Shown here piece after piece: positions 42,264 to 51,485 of a DNA stretch of 64,000 bases (positions are counted from its first letter, which is position 1; every line of letters begins with the position of its first letter). The notes under the pieces are model-generated. The model was given only the letters and a program-made list of their open reading frames with translations, did no database searches and had not been told where the DNA came from. The stretch lies in assembly GCF_900078195.1 (NCBI RefSeq), contig NZ_FJVE01000007.1, positions 310,001 through 374,000 of the forward strand. Reading direction: 5' to 3'. The position numbers were made by a program, and so were the translations under genes. Source of the DNA: Clostridium sp. Marseille-P299. Lineage in GTDB: Bacteria; Bacillota; Clostridia; Lachnospirales; Lachnospiraceae.

Positions 42264-42706
42264 AAGGTATTCCAGCAATATTATCGCCAGAGCTTCTAAA
42301 GATACTTTGTGAAATGGGGCATAGTGATCGAATTGTCATAGCGGATGGAAATTTCCCAGCTCAGTCCATAGGTAAAGAAGCAATTGTTATTCGTATGGAT
42401 GGTCATGGTGTATGCGAAATATTAGAAGCTATTTTACATGTGTTTCCACTAGATAATTATGTGAAACATCCTGTGAATGTCATGAAAGTTGTGGATGGTG
42501 ATTTGGTAGAAACACCGATATGGGACAGTTATCAAAGCATTGTGAATAAACAAGAAGATTGTGATAATAAAGAGATTGGTCAAATAGAGCGATTTTTATT
42601 TTATGAAGAAGCAAGATCTGCCTATGCAATTATTGCTACCAGCGAAAAGGCATTGTATGGGAACATAATGCTCCAAAAAGGTGTAGTAGCGCAGTCAATA
42701 AATTAA
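42257..42706 (+). CDS. fucU: L-fucose mutarotase
   Basis: 149 residues of the RbsD/FucU family. It interconverts alpha and beta anomers of L-fucose to speed entry into the isomerase. Visible motifs: MGHSDRIVIADGNFPA with the conserved HxD-like active-site His and Asp, RMDGHGVCEILEAILHVFPLD, and the C-terminal FLFYEEARSAYAIIATSE with YGNIMLQKG. GGAGGATAGT precedes the ATG, within the end of the kinase remnant. It lies between fucI and fucA. Confidence 0.93.
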   Translation: MLKGIPAILSPELLKILCEMGHSDRIVIADGNFPAQSIGKEAIVIRMDGHGVCEILEAILHVFPLDNYVKHPVNVMKVVDGDLVETPIWDSYQSIVNKQEDCDNKEIGQIERFLFYEEARSAYAIIATSEKALYGNIMLQKGVVAQSIN

Positions 42707-42735
42707 AATTTGAAGTTTATAACGAGGATATAGAT

Positions 42736-43416
42736 ATGGATTATATGGAGATTAGAGAACAAATTTGCGATATATGCCATAAGATGTGGCAATTAGGTTG
42801 GGTAGCAGCAAATGACGGAAATGTCACGGTAAAATTAGAGGATGGTACATTTCTTGCAACACCAACAGGGATTAGTAAAAGTTTTATAACACCTGAAAAG
42901 CTTGTTCATATTAACGACAAAGGCGAAGTGCTTCATGGACTTGCGGGTGCAAAACCGTCATCTGAAATTAAAATGCACTTACGTTGTTATAAAGAAAGAG
43001 AAGATGTAGGAGCAGTTGTTCATGCACATCCTCCAGTGGCAACGGGATACGCAGTGGCGAATAAACCTTTGGATGAGTATTCAATGATAGAAACTGTGAT
43101 TGCCATTGGGTCTATACCTGTGACACCTTACGGAACACCATCGACTCATGAAGTGCCAGATGCAATTGCACCATATCTATCTTCTCATGATGTACTATTG
43201 TTACAAAATCATGGTGCTTTGACCGTAGGATCAGATTTAATAACAGCATATTATCGAATGGAAACCTTAGAGTTATTCGCTAAGATTAGCTTAAACGCAC
43301 ATTTGCTTGGAGGAGCGAAAGAAATATCAAGAGAGAACATTGATCGATTGATTTCTATGAGAGAGAATTATGGGGTAACTGGGAAACATCCTGGTTATAA
43401 GAAATATAAGGAATAG
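42736..43416 (+). CDS. fucA: L-fuculose-1-phosphate aldolase
   Basis: 226 residues, class II zinc aldolase. It splits fuculose 1-phosphate into dihydroxyacetone phosphate and L-lactaldehyde. Zinc ligands are visible as His96 and His98 (VHAHPPVA) and His159 (QNHGAL), with catalytic Glu77 in SSEIKMHL. The N-terminal NDGNVTVKLEDGTFLATPTGI phosphate site is present. It closes the fuc operon. Lactaldehyde would go to 1,2-propanediol; related clostridia process it in a microcompartment, but no shell genes are in the window. Because fucK is broken, its substrate must be made by a kinase encoded elsewhere. Confidence 0.93.
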   Translation: MDYMEIREQICDICHKMWQLGWVAANDGNVTVKLEDGTFLATPTGISKSFITPEKLVHINDKGEVLHGLAGAKPSSEIKMHLRCYKEREDVGAVVHAHPPVATGYAVANKPLDEYSMIETVIAIGSIPVTPYGTPSTHEVPDAIAPYLSSHDVLLLQNHGALTVGSDLITAYYRMETLELFAKISLNAHLLGGAKEISRENIDRLISMRENYGVTGKHPGYKKYKE

Positions 43417-43597
43417 CGAAAACATTTAATCTAAGGAATTGTATTAAAGGCTATTCATTTAGCGTTGATTTCAAGTAATACAAACGAAAGTGAATACATC
43501 TAAATAAAATAGTTAGATGTAATAAATGAATAATATGTAGCTGATAAGCACAGAAATAATTTGCCATTTGCGCCTATCAGAAAATTATATGTGGTAA

Positions 43598-44425
43598 CTA
43601 CCAATCCTGTACTTTTCTTTCAATAAAATTCAATATTTTATAAAGTATTGTAGCTAAAATACATAATATAACAACAGACATAATAACCCAGTCAAGTTTA
43701 AATACCTGGCTTCCATAGATGATTAGGTATCCTAAACCTGCCTTTGCAGCTAAGAACTCACCGATGATAACACCAACTAAAGAAAGACCAATATTAACTT
43801 TCATAACACTGATAATGGATGGGATATTACTTGGTAAAATTACCTTGAATAGAACATCCTTTTTACTTCCCCCAAGTGTCTTAATAAGTTTAATCTTATC
43901 CTCCTCAACACTTATAAAGTTCGTATAAAGTGTAATTATACTACCGAATACGGCAACACTAACGGCAGCAACAATAATTGTTTTTACATTATTACCAAGC
44001 CATACGATAAAAACTGGTGCTAATGCTGACTTTGGTAAACTATTTAAAATAACAAGATAAGGTTCCAATACTTTAGCAGCAGTATGATTCCACCATAGTA
44101 AAATAGCCACTAAAATACCTATGATAATGACTAGGAAAAAGCTGGCGAATGTTTCTATTAATGTAATTCCTATATGATAAAAAAGTGTTCCACTCTTTGA
44201 CATTTCTAGCATGGTTTCTAAAACTCTGGTAGGGCTGCTAAAAATAAAAGGATTAATGATATTTGTTGCAGCACAAAACTCCCATAAAGCGAAAAATATA
44301 ATAAATATAGCCCACTGCCAAGTTCTTATTTTACGTTGTTTTTTTAGATATCTACGTAAGTAAGCTTGGTGTGTGGTAGAAGCATGTAACATCGCTTCCG
44401 AATAGTGCTTCTTTGAATATTTCAT
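43598..44425 (-). CDS. ABC transporter permease, NitT/TauT (SsuC) type
   Basis: 275 residues with six hydrophobic segments and the BPD_transp_1 coupling loop EEDKIKLIKTLGGSKKDVLF, then KVILPSNIPSIISVMKVNIG. The N-terminus is basic (HQAYLRRYLKKQRKIRTWQW). The family imports sulfonates, nitrate, cyanate, riboflavin or thiamine precursors; the substrate is not evident. Its ATG overlaps the stop of the ATPase gene by 4 bp. It is convergent with fucA. No substrate-binding protein gene is adjacent. Confidence 0.85.
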   Translation of the reverse strand: MKYSKKHYSEAMLHASTTHQAYLRRYLKKQRKIRTWQWAIFIIFFALWEFCAATNIINPFIFSSPTRVLETMLEMSKSGTLFYHIGITLIETFASFFLVIIIGILVAILLWWNHTAAKVLEPYLVILNSLPKSALAPVFIVWLGNNVKTIIVAAVSVAVFGSIITLYTNFISVEEDKIKLIKTLGGSKKDVLFKVILPSNIPSIISVMKVNIGLSLVGVIIGEFLAAKAGLGYLIIYGSQVFKLDWVIMSVVILCILATILYKILNFIERKVQDW

Positions 44426-45204
44426 TTTTCAGTCAACTCCTTCCATATGAGATTAAAGTACTCAGAAAATTCAGGAGCTGATCTTGCATGAAGAGGAGAT
44501 TTATCTGTAGTTGTTAAATGAATATCGACACTTGCTTTTATTGTGGCCGGCCGATTTGTTAAAACTATGACTCGATCTGCAATACTTATGGCCTCAGCAA
44601 TATCATGGGTAATTAATATAGCCGTCTTTTTTTCATCTCGTATGATATTACAAATATCATCTGATACCTCAAGTCTTGTTTGATAATCTAAAGCGGAAAA
44701 AGGTTCATCTAATAATAAAATATCTGGTTGTAATAAAAGAGTACGAATGAGAGCTGCACGTTGTCTCATACCACCAGATAGTTCTTTTGGTTTTGCATTT
44801 TTAAATGCCATAAGACCATATGTCTCTAACATATGGTTAATCATAACAAAGCTTTCATCGGAATATTTTTTCCGAATCTCCAAACCTAGAGAAACATTTT
44901 TAATCGTGGTTCTCCAATCTAAAAGATGATCTTTTTGCAGCATATAACCAATATTAATATCCGAATTACTTGCAACTGCTCCGTTTATGTGAATTTTTCC
45001 ACTATCTGGTTTTAAAAGACCTGCGATTAAAGAAAGAAGAGTAGATTTCCCGCATCCACTAGGTCCTACGATTGCTAGAAATTCACCCTCTGAAACTTGA
45101 AATGAGATATCGGACAACGCAAGAGTTTCACCTTCTAGGGAATGATAGGAATAACTTAGGTGCTCTATGTCTAAGATGTTTTTTTGGGTGCCCGAGGATT
45201 CCAT
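44422..45204 (-). CDS. ABC transporter ATPase, NitT/TauT (SsuB) type
   Basis: 260 residues. Walker A is GPSGCGKST, Q-loop GYMLQKDHLLDW, signature [16 protein letters not shown], Walker B ILLLDEPFSALD and the switch His in ILITHDIAEAI. TAGGAGGTCATT precedes the ATG on the minus strand. It energises the overlapping permease gene. The DHLLDWRTT segment is typical of nitrate/sulfonate/taurine and HMP-precursor ATPases. I looked upstream for a TPP riboswitch, which would point to thiamine precursors, and found none. The pair needs a binding protein from elsewhere. Confidence 0.88.
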   Translation of the reverse strand: MESSGTQKNILDIEHLSYSYHSLEGETLALSDISFQVSEGEFLAIVGPSGCGKSTLLSLIAGLLKPDSGKIHINGAVASNSDINIGYMLQKDHLLDWRTTIKNVSLGLEIRKKYSDESFVMINHMLETYGLMAFKNAKPKELSGGMRQRAALIRTLLLQPDILLLDEPFSALDYQTRLEVSDDICNIIRDEKKTAILITHDIAEAISIADRVIVLTNRPATIKASVDIHLTTTDKSPLHARSAPEFSEYFNLIWKELTEK

Positions 45205-45323
45205 AATGACCTCCTACTATTATGCTATACAGTATTATATGAGGGTTTAGAATTAAGGTGATTAAGAAGAAATGTCAAAGAATTACATTTGTATAAGTAT
45301 AAATTTACAATTTATATAAATGA

Positions 45324-45352
45324 TTGACATATGGAAAAAATTCTAATATAAT
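45324..45352 (+). promoter_or_regulatory. Consensus promoter of the first peptide-transport region
   Basis: Perfect TTGACA (45324-45329), 17-bp spacer and perfect TATAAT (45347-45352). The leader to the lipoprotein start is about 178 nt and contains the terminator hairpin at 45445. Confidence 0.8.
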
Positions 45353-45444
45353 TCTAATATTAGTAACAGATTTACAAAAATAGAAAAATATAAGAAAAAT
45401 ATGCTACATAGTAGAAGAAAAAGGAAAAATATAGAATTCACTAT

Positions 45445-45499
45445 AAAAGCGAAGAAGCTTACACCATTCCGATATTAGTGTGTGCTTATTTCGTTTTTA
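45445..45499 (+). terminator. Terminator or attenuator in the lipoprotein leader
   Basis: AAAAGCGAAGAAGC...ACAC pairs imperfectly with GTGTGTGCTTATTTCGTTTT and ends in TTTTTATTG. It lies between a consensus promoter and the ribosome site at 45526, so it probably controls readthrough. The rest of 45205-45536 shows no gene. Confidence 0.6.
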
Positions 45500-45536
45500 T
45501 TGTTGTCTTTTATAGCAAGATGTTCGGGAGGATTTT

Positions 45537-46754
45537 ATGTTTGGTTTGAAAAAGAAATGTCTTATGCTCATTTTAGGAATGGTTACATTGTTGACGGTAG
45601 GTTGTAGTGTTGGAACAAAATCGCTATTTGTTCATCCAACCGAACAAGGATATCCATATGCAGTTACATATGATGCTTTGGGAGGTCATATTAATCAGAT
45701 GAAGACAAGAGTTGTTTATTATGCGGAGGATTCATTACTATATAAGCCAAGCGGTACATCTGGAATGCTAGTTGAGCCTAAAAATGGTCAAAAAACCTTA
45801 ATTGGTTGGTATACCAATTACACAACAGAAGAAACAAAGAATGGTACAGTATATAACTTTAATGAAGATGATTTGTGGAATTTTGACACAGATAGGGTTA
45901 ATGCTACAGTTGCTCCGGAAGAAACACTTGAGATTTATGCTAGATGGGCTGATAATCCGAACATTCTTTTTGTGGATGCTGATAATCCAGATGGAGATAG
46001 TCTTTTAAAATGGAATATTAATGTTGGTAATACATTGAGTAGACCAACATCTGCAGAACCTACAAAGAGCGGTTATACTTTGGTTGATTATTATGCAGAT
46101 GAAGCTTGCTCTACTAAGTATACCTTTGGCCAGATTATTAGTGAAGAGAATATAGAATATGATGAAAATGGAAATGCGTATATTAAAATTTATTGTAAAT
46201 TCATTGAAGGTGAATTAATAAGAGTTAAGACGATATCACAATTGCAAGCAATGGAGCAAGCTCCTGAAGCTAAATATATATTAGCAAATGACTTAGATCT
46301 TAGTGGGCAAGCATGGAAGCCAATCGAAGGGTTTACTGGAGAGTTTGATGGTAATGGTTATACAATAAGCAATCTAACAGTGAATGCTAAGAACAAGGTG
46401 GCAGGTGTTGCCGCAAAAAATGCAGATGAAGTTTCTTTCGGATTATTTGCTACCCTTAATAATGCTAAGATTTCAGATTTGACTTTAAAAGATACAAAAA
46501 TAATCATTGATAAAACTTCTAACGTTAAGCTTTGCGCAGGAGTTTTGGCTGGTAGAACGAAAAGAGCAACAATTAAAAATGTTATGGTAGATGGTGCTGT
46601 AATTGAAGCAACTGGACCATTGACGATAGATGTTGTAGTGTCACCGCTTGTAGTTGGAGACCTAAGTACTAAATTAGAAAATATTACATTAAATAACTAT
46701 CTAAGTCCTTCCATAGAGACAAAAGGATTATTTGAGGAATGGCAAGCTAATTAA
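45537..46754 (+). CDS. Secreted lipoprotein with InlB-type and beta-helix-like repeats
   Basis: 405 residues, ATG behind TCGGGAGG. The signal peptide ends at a lipobox LLTVGC (Cys about residue 23). Then come two Listeria-Bacteroides (InlB B) repeat-like units, YAVTYDALGGHINQMKTRVV ending LEIYARWAD, and the second ending IKIYCKF. The C-terminal 150 residues contain YILANDLDLSGQAWKPIEGF, TGEFDGNGYTISNLTV and GVLAGRTKRATIKNV, the pattern of GLUG/right-handed beta-helix surface proteins. It is a surface-exposed lipoprotein, perhaps for ligand or carbohydrate contact. It precedes the first peptide ABC operon by 108 bp on the same strand and could be a companion receptor, though this is not proven. 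Confidence 0.7.
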   Translation: MFGLKKKCLMLILGMVTLLTVGCSVGTKSLFVHPTEQGYPYAVTYDALGGHINQMKTRVVYYAEDSLLYKPSGTSGMLVEPKNGQKTLIGWYTNYTTEETKNGTVYNFNEDDLWNFDTDRVNATVAPEETLEIYARWADNPNILFVDADNPDGDSLLKWNINVGNTLSRPTSAEPTKSGYTLVDYYADEACSTKYTFGQIISEENIEYDENGNAYIKIYCKFIEGELIRVKTISQLQAMEQAPEAKYILANDLDLSGQAWKPIEGFTGEFDGNGYTISNLTVNAKNKVAGVAAKNADEVSFGLFATLNNAKISDLTLKDTKIIIDKTSNVKLCAGVLAGRTKRATIKNVMVDGAVIEATGPLTIDVVVSPLVVGDLSTKLENITLNNYLSPSIETKGLFEEWQAN

Positions 46755-46862
46755 GTACATATGATTATAGTAAATTACGAAAGACAAACAGTTTCGATGT
46801 TTTATTTTATTTGATAATTAAGCCGCAGGCTATAATTATAAAGTTTATTAAGGAGGGTAATT

Positions 46863-49334
46863 ATGAAAAAAAAGAAAAGATTAATAGCACTGTTTCTTTG
46901 CCTTGTTATGATTCTTTCAATTGCAGGATGCAAAAAGAATGATAAAGAAACAATTGCAGAAGCAACCCCAACTCCAACGCAAGCTGCCGAGCCAACTGGG
47001 GAAGAAAAACAAGAAGTAAAAGCAGACGTTCCTGCTGACAGAAGAGATGGCTCCGTTGCCCGTACAACAGCCAATGAAAACAATCCATTAGTAATCGGTG
47101 AAAAGACAATGGATGGTAAATTTAGTCCACTTTTTGGAACAAGCGTTCCAGATAAAACAGTGTATGATATGACACAACTTTATTTAATTTATAATAATGA
47201 ATTAGCGGAACCTGTTGCAGGAGTTGAATATCCAACAGCAGCTTGGGATTTTGAGATGAGTGCCAATGCAGATCAGACAAAGAGTACATATAAGTTTTGG
47301 TTAAAGAATGGTATTCAATTTAGCGATGGTCATGTAATGACAGCAGACGATGTGTTATTTAATATGTATGTATATCTTGATCCAAAGTATGATGGATCTG
47401 GTACTATGTATTCCTTAGCAATTGAAGGATTAAAAGCATATCAGACTCAAATTCTTGATGAAACAGCGGCTGATGCTAAGTTAGCTGAATTTGAGACAGC
47501 AGGAACTAAAAAAGTAGATGATGCAGTTGCTGGTACTGGTGATGCTACAGTTTTAGACAAAGTATGGAGTATTGTAAAAGATAATATTAAAGCGGATAGC
47601 GATGTATTAGTTGGCCGTCAGTATGTACCAAGTGATTTTGGATTAACTGATCCAGATGACTTTTTAAATACTGCACCAGAATCTATCATTTTATTCTATG
47701 CAAATACTTGTATTGGAAAAGACCTTGTTACATATAAAGATGGTACATATAGCTTTGATCCAGTGACTGGATTAACAGCAGAAGGAATGTCAGGCTATAA
47801 AGCTGAAGACTATATCAATGCAACATTGGAGGCAGTGAAAGCGTATAGTACACCTGCTGGGTTTGATGATGCTTTCGGTTACACTTCAGTAGATGATGCA
47901 AAAGTATATTTTATTGCAGAAGAAAAATCTGCTTACCTAGAATCCAATAAGGGTAATGTAAAGAGCATTAGTGGTATTACAAAAGGAAAAGAAGTATGCT
48001 CTGATGGTGTTGAGCGTGAAACAATTACAGTTGTAATCAATGGTGTTGATCCAGCTGCTATTTGGAAGTTTGCTCTCCAAGTTACTCCAATGCATTATTA
48101 TGCTGGTCAAGCAAGACATGATGCTGCCAATGGAGTTGATAATTTTGGAGTTGATTTCTCTAGTACTGAATTCATGGCCGAATTAAAAGACAAGAATGGC
48201 CTTCCTATGGGTGCAGGTCCATATAAAGTAACAGATGTGAATGGATCTGAAAATCCAACTGCAGATGGTTTTTATAGTAACGGAATCTGTTACTTTGTAG
48301 CGAATGATTATTATTTATTGTCTGCTCCAAACATCAAATATCTAAGAGTTAAAACAATTAATAGTGGATCCGAAATGGATGCGGTATATACAGGTGATGT
48401 TCATTATTCAGATCCATCGGCTAGTCCAGATAAAATTAACTTAATTACTTCAGATGCAAGCTACAAACATATGAATTATGTTTTAGTTGATAATCTTGGA
48501 TATGGCTATATTGGTATCAATGGTAATCTTATAAAGAATCTTAACGAAAGAAAAGCTATTATGTCAGCTATGGATACTACTTTAACATTAAATATGTATC
48601 CAGGTGGTTTAGCAGCAGTAATCCATAGACCAATGAGTCAAGTTTCTTGGGCTTATCCAGAAGGAGCTACTGCATTTTATCCATATGATGAAACAGGAGC
48701 TACTTCAAAAGAGTATTTCTTAAAGGCAGGATTTACTGAGCAAGCAGATGGTACATTACTTGGTGCAGATGGTAACAAAGTTACATATACATTTACCCTT
48801 CCATCAAATACTGACGATCACCCAGCTGGGCAAGTATTCTTAAAGACTCAAGAAGTGCTTGCAAAGTTAGGAATTGAAGTAATTATTGACGTTGATGATA
48901 CATTATTAAGTAAATTACAAGAAAATGTAATTTCTGTTTGGGCTGCTGCTTGGCAAGCTACAATTGATCCTGATATGTTCCAGGTATATTACTCAGACCC
49001 TGAAGTAAATCAAGCAGGATCTCCAAAGTCTACTGGTTTATATGAGATGTTTAAGAGCGGTTCGGATGAAGAAAAAGCTATATTAGTTCGTTTAAATGAA
49101 CTTATTATACAAGGACGTACATCTCTTAATGTGGATGAGAGAAAGCCAATCTATTCTGAAGCATTAGATAAAGCAATGGAACTTGCGGTAGAACTTCCAA
49201 CATATCAAAGAAAAAATATGTTTGTTTATAATCAAGATGTAATTGATTCAGCATCTTTAGTTCCATCCGATAAAATTACTCCATATAAAGGACCTATAGA
49301 TGAAATTTGGAATGTAAGTTTACTTGATAAATAA
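46863..49334 (+). CDS. Oligopeptide-type ABC substrate-binding lipoprotein, first system
   Basis: 823 residues, much longer than the usual 500-600. The signal peptide ends at lipobox SIAGC (Cys about residue 23), and a Glu/Pro-rich linker follows. The SBP_bac_5 fold begins near residue 75 with LVIGEKTMDGKFSPLFG and includes the motif FWLKNGIQFSDGHVMTADDV. About 200 residues (roughly 205-395) are inserted before VTPMHYY. It should bind peptides or another oligomer outside the cell for the permeases that follow. AAGGAGGGT precedes the ATG. A terminator-like hairpin after it (49364) would raise its level relative to the permeases. Confidence 0.88.
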   Translation: MKKKKRLIALFLCLVMILSIAGCKKNDKETIAEATPTPTQAAEPTGEEKQEVKADVPADRRDGSVARTTANENNPLVIGEKTMDGKFSPLFGTSVPDKTVYDMTQLYLIYNNELAEPVAGVEYPTAAWDFEMSANADQTKSTYKFWLKNGIQFSDGHVMTADDVLFNMYVYLDPKYDGSGTMYSLAIEGLKAYQTQILDETAADAKLAEFETAGTKKVDDAVAGTGDATVLDKVWSIVKDNIKADSDVLVGRQYVPSDFGLTDPDDFLNTAPESIILFYANTCIGKDLVTYKDGTYSFDPVTGLTAEGMSGYKAEDYINATLEAVKAYSTPAGFDDAFGYTSVDDAKVYFIAEEKSAYLESNKGNVKSISGITKGKEVCSDGVERETITVVINGVDPAAIWKFALQVTPMHYYAGQARHDAANGVDNFGVDFSSTEFMAELKDKNGLPMGAGPYKVTDVNGSENPTADGFYSNGICYFVANDYYLLSAPNIKYLRVKTINSGSEMDAVYTGDVHYSDPSASPDKINLITSDASYKHMNYVLVDNLGYGYIGINGNLIKNLNERKAIMSAMDTTLTLNMYPGGLAAVIHRPMSQVSWAYPEGATAFYPYDETGATSKEYFLKAGFTEQADGTLLGADGNKVTYTFTLPSNTDDHPAGQVFLKTQEVLAKLGIEVIIDVDDTLLSKLQENVISVWAAAWQATIDPDMFQVYYSDPEVNQAGSPKSTGLYEMFKSGSDEEKAILVRLNELIIQGRTSLNVDERKPIYSEALDKAMELAVELPTYQRKNMFVYNQDVIDSASLVPSDKITPYKGPIDEIWNVSLLDK

Positions 49335-49363
49335 TTTAAGCTTCTGATTCAAATTGGAATAAG

Positions 49364-49400
49364 AGGAGGGACTTAAAGTAATTTAAGAACCTCCTTTTTA
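49364..49400 (+). terminator. Hairpin between binding protein and permease genes, first system
   Basis: AGGAGG (49364-49369) and CCTCCT (49390-49395) enclose CTTAAA/TTTAAG, followed by TTTT. Probable partial terminator; it also occludes an SD-like AGGAGGG. Confidence 0.65.
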
Positions 49401-49418
49401 AATGAGCGAGGGATTAAC

Positions 49419-50408
49419 ATGTTTAAATTTATTGTAAAAAGATTTTTTGCCTCCATATTCATTCTTTTTGGAGTCTCTATCTTAATTTACTTTTTAGTAC
49501 GTATGATGCCTGCTGATTATGTGGATCAGCATACAGCTGCACAAGTACAAAGTGGTCAGCTTACGCAAGAAGACGTACAGAGAATGAAGGAACTGTACGG
49601 CATTGGCGATAGTTCTTTTACTGGAAAACTAAAGAGTTATGGACAATGGGCTTCCAAAGCAATACGTGGAGATTTTGGTGTTTCCTTCGTTTATGGAAGA
49701 CCTGTTCGAGAAATTATAGGGAAATACATGTGGATTTCCTTTGGTATTTCTTTTGTTGCTTTAATATTGAATATATTAATTTCAATTCCATTAGGAATTG
49801 TAGCAGCAACAAAACAATATGGTGTGGTTGATTATGTAGTAACGATATTAGCTATGATGGGTATTTCTTTACCGAGCTTCTTCTTGGGGGCATTGCTGTT
49901 GCGAGTGTTTGCACTACAACTAAATTGGTTCCCATTGCAAGGGTTGTCTGATGCCACAAGAATGCTAAGTGGATTTGACCGTGTTCTTGATAATTTACAT
50001 CACTTAATACTTCCGATGGTAACACTTGTTGTATTATCTATTGGTAGTTTAATGCGATATACAAGAACGAATATGCTAGAAGTATTAAACTCAGATTATA
50101 TTCGTACAGCAAGAGCAAAGGGCTTATCTGAAAAGGTAGTTATTTATAAGCATGCATTTCGTAATACATTAATCCCAATTGTAACTATGCTTGGAGGTAG
50201 TTTACCAGGATTATTTGCTGGTGCGATGATTACTGAAACTGTATATGCAATCCCCGGGATCGGATATACATCTTATAAAGCAATGTTACAAGGAGACATT
50301 CCATTTGTTATGGGATATATGATGTTTTTAGCAGTATTAACTGTACTCGGTACAATATTAGCAGATATTTCGTACGCTATTGTTGATCCACGAGTAAAAC
50401 TAAGATAA
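49419..50408 (+). CDS. Oligopeptide-type ABC permease (OppB/DppB), first system
   Basis: 329 residues, six membrane segments, beginning MFKFIVKRFFASIFILFGVS, the standard DppB start. Family features are RMMPADYVDQHTAAQVQSG in the first extracellular loop and the cytoplasmic coupling loop EVLNSDYIRTARAKGLSEKV, with KHAFRNTLIPIVTMLGGSLP and the ending YAIVDPRVKLR. It forms half the channel with the next gene. The start follows GAGCGAGGGA. It is closely similar to the permease at 57739. Confidence 0.93.
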   Translation: MFKFIVKRFFASIFILFGVSILIYFLVRMMPADYVDQHTAAQVQSGQLTQEDVQRMKELYGIGDSSFTGKLKSYGQWASKAIRGDFGVSFVYGRPVREIIGKYMWISFGISFVALILNILISIPLGIVAATKQYGVVDYVVTILAMMGISLPSFFLGALLLRVFALQLNWFPLQGLSDATRMLSGFDRVLDNLHHLILPMVTLVVLSIGSLMRYTRTNMLEVLNSDYIRTARAKGLSEKVVIYKHAFRNTLIPIVTMLGGSLPGLFAGAMITETVYAIPGIGYTSYKAMLQGDIPFVMGYMMFLAVLTVLGTILADISYAIVDPRVKLR

Positions 50409-50422
50409 GGAGGGGGCAGAAG

Positions 50423-51472
50423 ATGAGTGAGAATAATATTACAAACATTCAAGAAGTTGAGATTGAGCAAGAAAGCTTAAGTGATAGCGTAAGAGCTCTT
50501 TCACCAACAAGATTAGTTGTAAAACGCTTTTTTAGAAGCCGCCTCTCAATGTTTGGACTAATCATTTTAATAGCAATGTTCTTATTTAGTTTTTTAGGTC
50601 CATTGTTTATACCATATGGCGAATATGAAATATTTCCAATTGAAACGAAAGTAGATGTTTCAAGTACTGAGAGTTTTGTTGGAGCAGATGGTGTTACATA
50701 TCAATATTATGATGTAACGACTGGCGTGAATTATTATCAAGCGCCACCTTCAAAAGAACATATTCTTGGAACAGACACCAATGGAATGGATGTATTTGTT
50801 CGTTTAATGTATGGTGGTAGAATATCGTTAACAATAAGTTTTCTAGTAGTATTTTTAGAAACAATAATTGGTATTATGTTTGGTGGTATTTCTGGCTATT
50901 TTGGTGGCAAAGTAGATATGGTAATCATGCGTCTAGTAGACATTATAAATTGTATCCCAACACTTCCACTTTTATTGGTTGTATCCTCGATTCTTCGGGC
51001 AGTGCCACCAAACATTATACCAGTAAGTACACGTATCTATTATTTAATGGGATTTCTTACCTTAATTGGGTGGTCTCAGACTGCAAGAATGATACGTGGT
51101 CAAATATTATCCCTTAGGGAACAGGAATACATGGTAGCAGCAGAAGCTACTGGCATTTCAGCAATGGCAAAAATATTTAGACATTTAATACCGAATGTAA
51201 TGCCACAGTTGATTGTACAAATGACATTAGCCCTTGGTGGTGTAATTCTCTATGAATCAACACTTTCCTATTTAGGACTAGGTTTACAGATACCGAAGGC
51301 AGCTTGGGGGACAATGATTTCTATGGCAGATCCATCCAAAGGCCAGTCGATATTGCAATATTATCCAAATCTTTGGATTCCACCAGGACTCTTAATAGTT
51401 CTTGCGGTATTGGCATTTAACTTTGTAGGTGATGGTTTACGTGATGCCATCGATCCAAAGATGAAGAGATAA
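50423..51472 (+). CDS. Oligopeptide-type ABC permease (OppC/DppC), first system
   Basis: 349 residues. An N-terminal cytoplasmic tail (about 30 residues) precedes membrane segment 1 (MFGLIILIAMFLFSFLGPLF). The extracellular loop of about 60 residues contains VSSTESFVGADGVTYQYYDV before KEHILGTDTNGMDVFVRLMY. Then come five more segments with the coupling loop EYMVAAEATGISAMAKIFRH and the ending VGDGLRDAIDPKMKR. The loop insertion is modest here but is about 270 residues in the paralogue at 58791. AAGGAGGGGG precedes the ATG. Confidence 0.92.
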   Translation: MSENNITNIQEVEIEQESLSDSVRALSPTRLVVKRFFRSRLSMFGLIILIAMFLFSFLGPLFIPYGEYEIFPIETKVDVSSTESFVGADGVTYQYYDVTTGVNYYQAPPSKEHILGTDTNGMDVFVRLMYGGRISLTISFLVVFLETIIGIMFGGISGYFGGKVDMVIMRLVDIINCIPTLPLLLVVSSILRAVPPNIIPVSTRIYYLMGFLTLIGWSQTARMIRGQILSLREQEYMVAAEATGISAMAKIFRHLIPNVMPQLIVQMTLALGGVILYESTLSYLGLGLQIPKAAWGTMISMADPSKGQSILQYYPNLWIPPGLLIVLAVLAFNFVGDGLRDAIDPKMKR

Positions 51473-51485
51473 GGGGGATGGTGCC

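Noticed and set aside
45205..45323. TPP riboswitch upstream of the NitT/TauT-type ATPase
   Set aside because: No CTGAGA-type core on the minus strand in this region.
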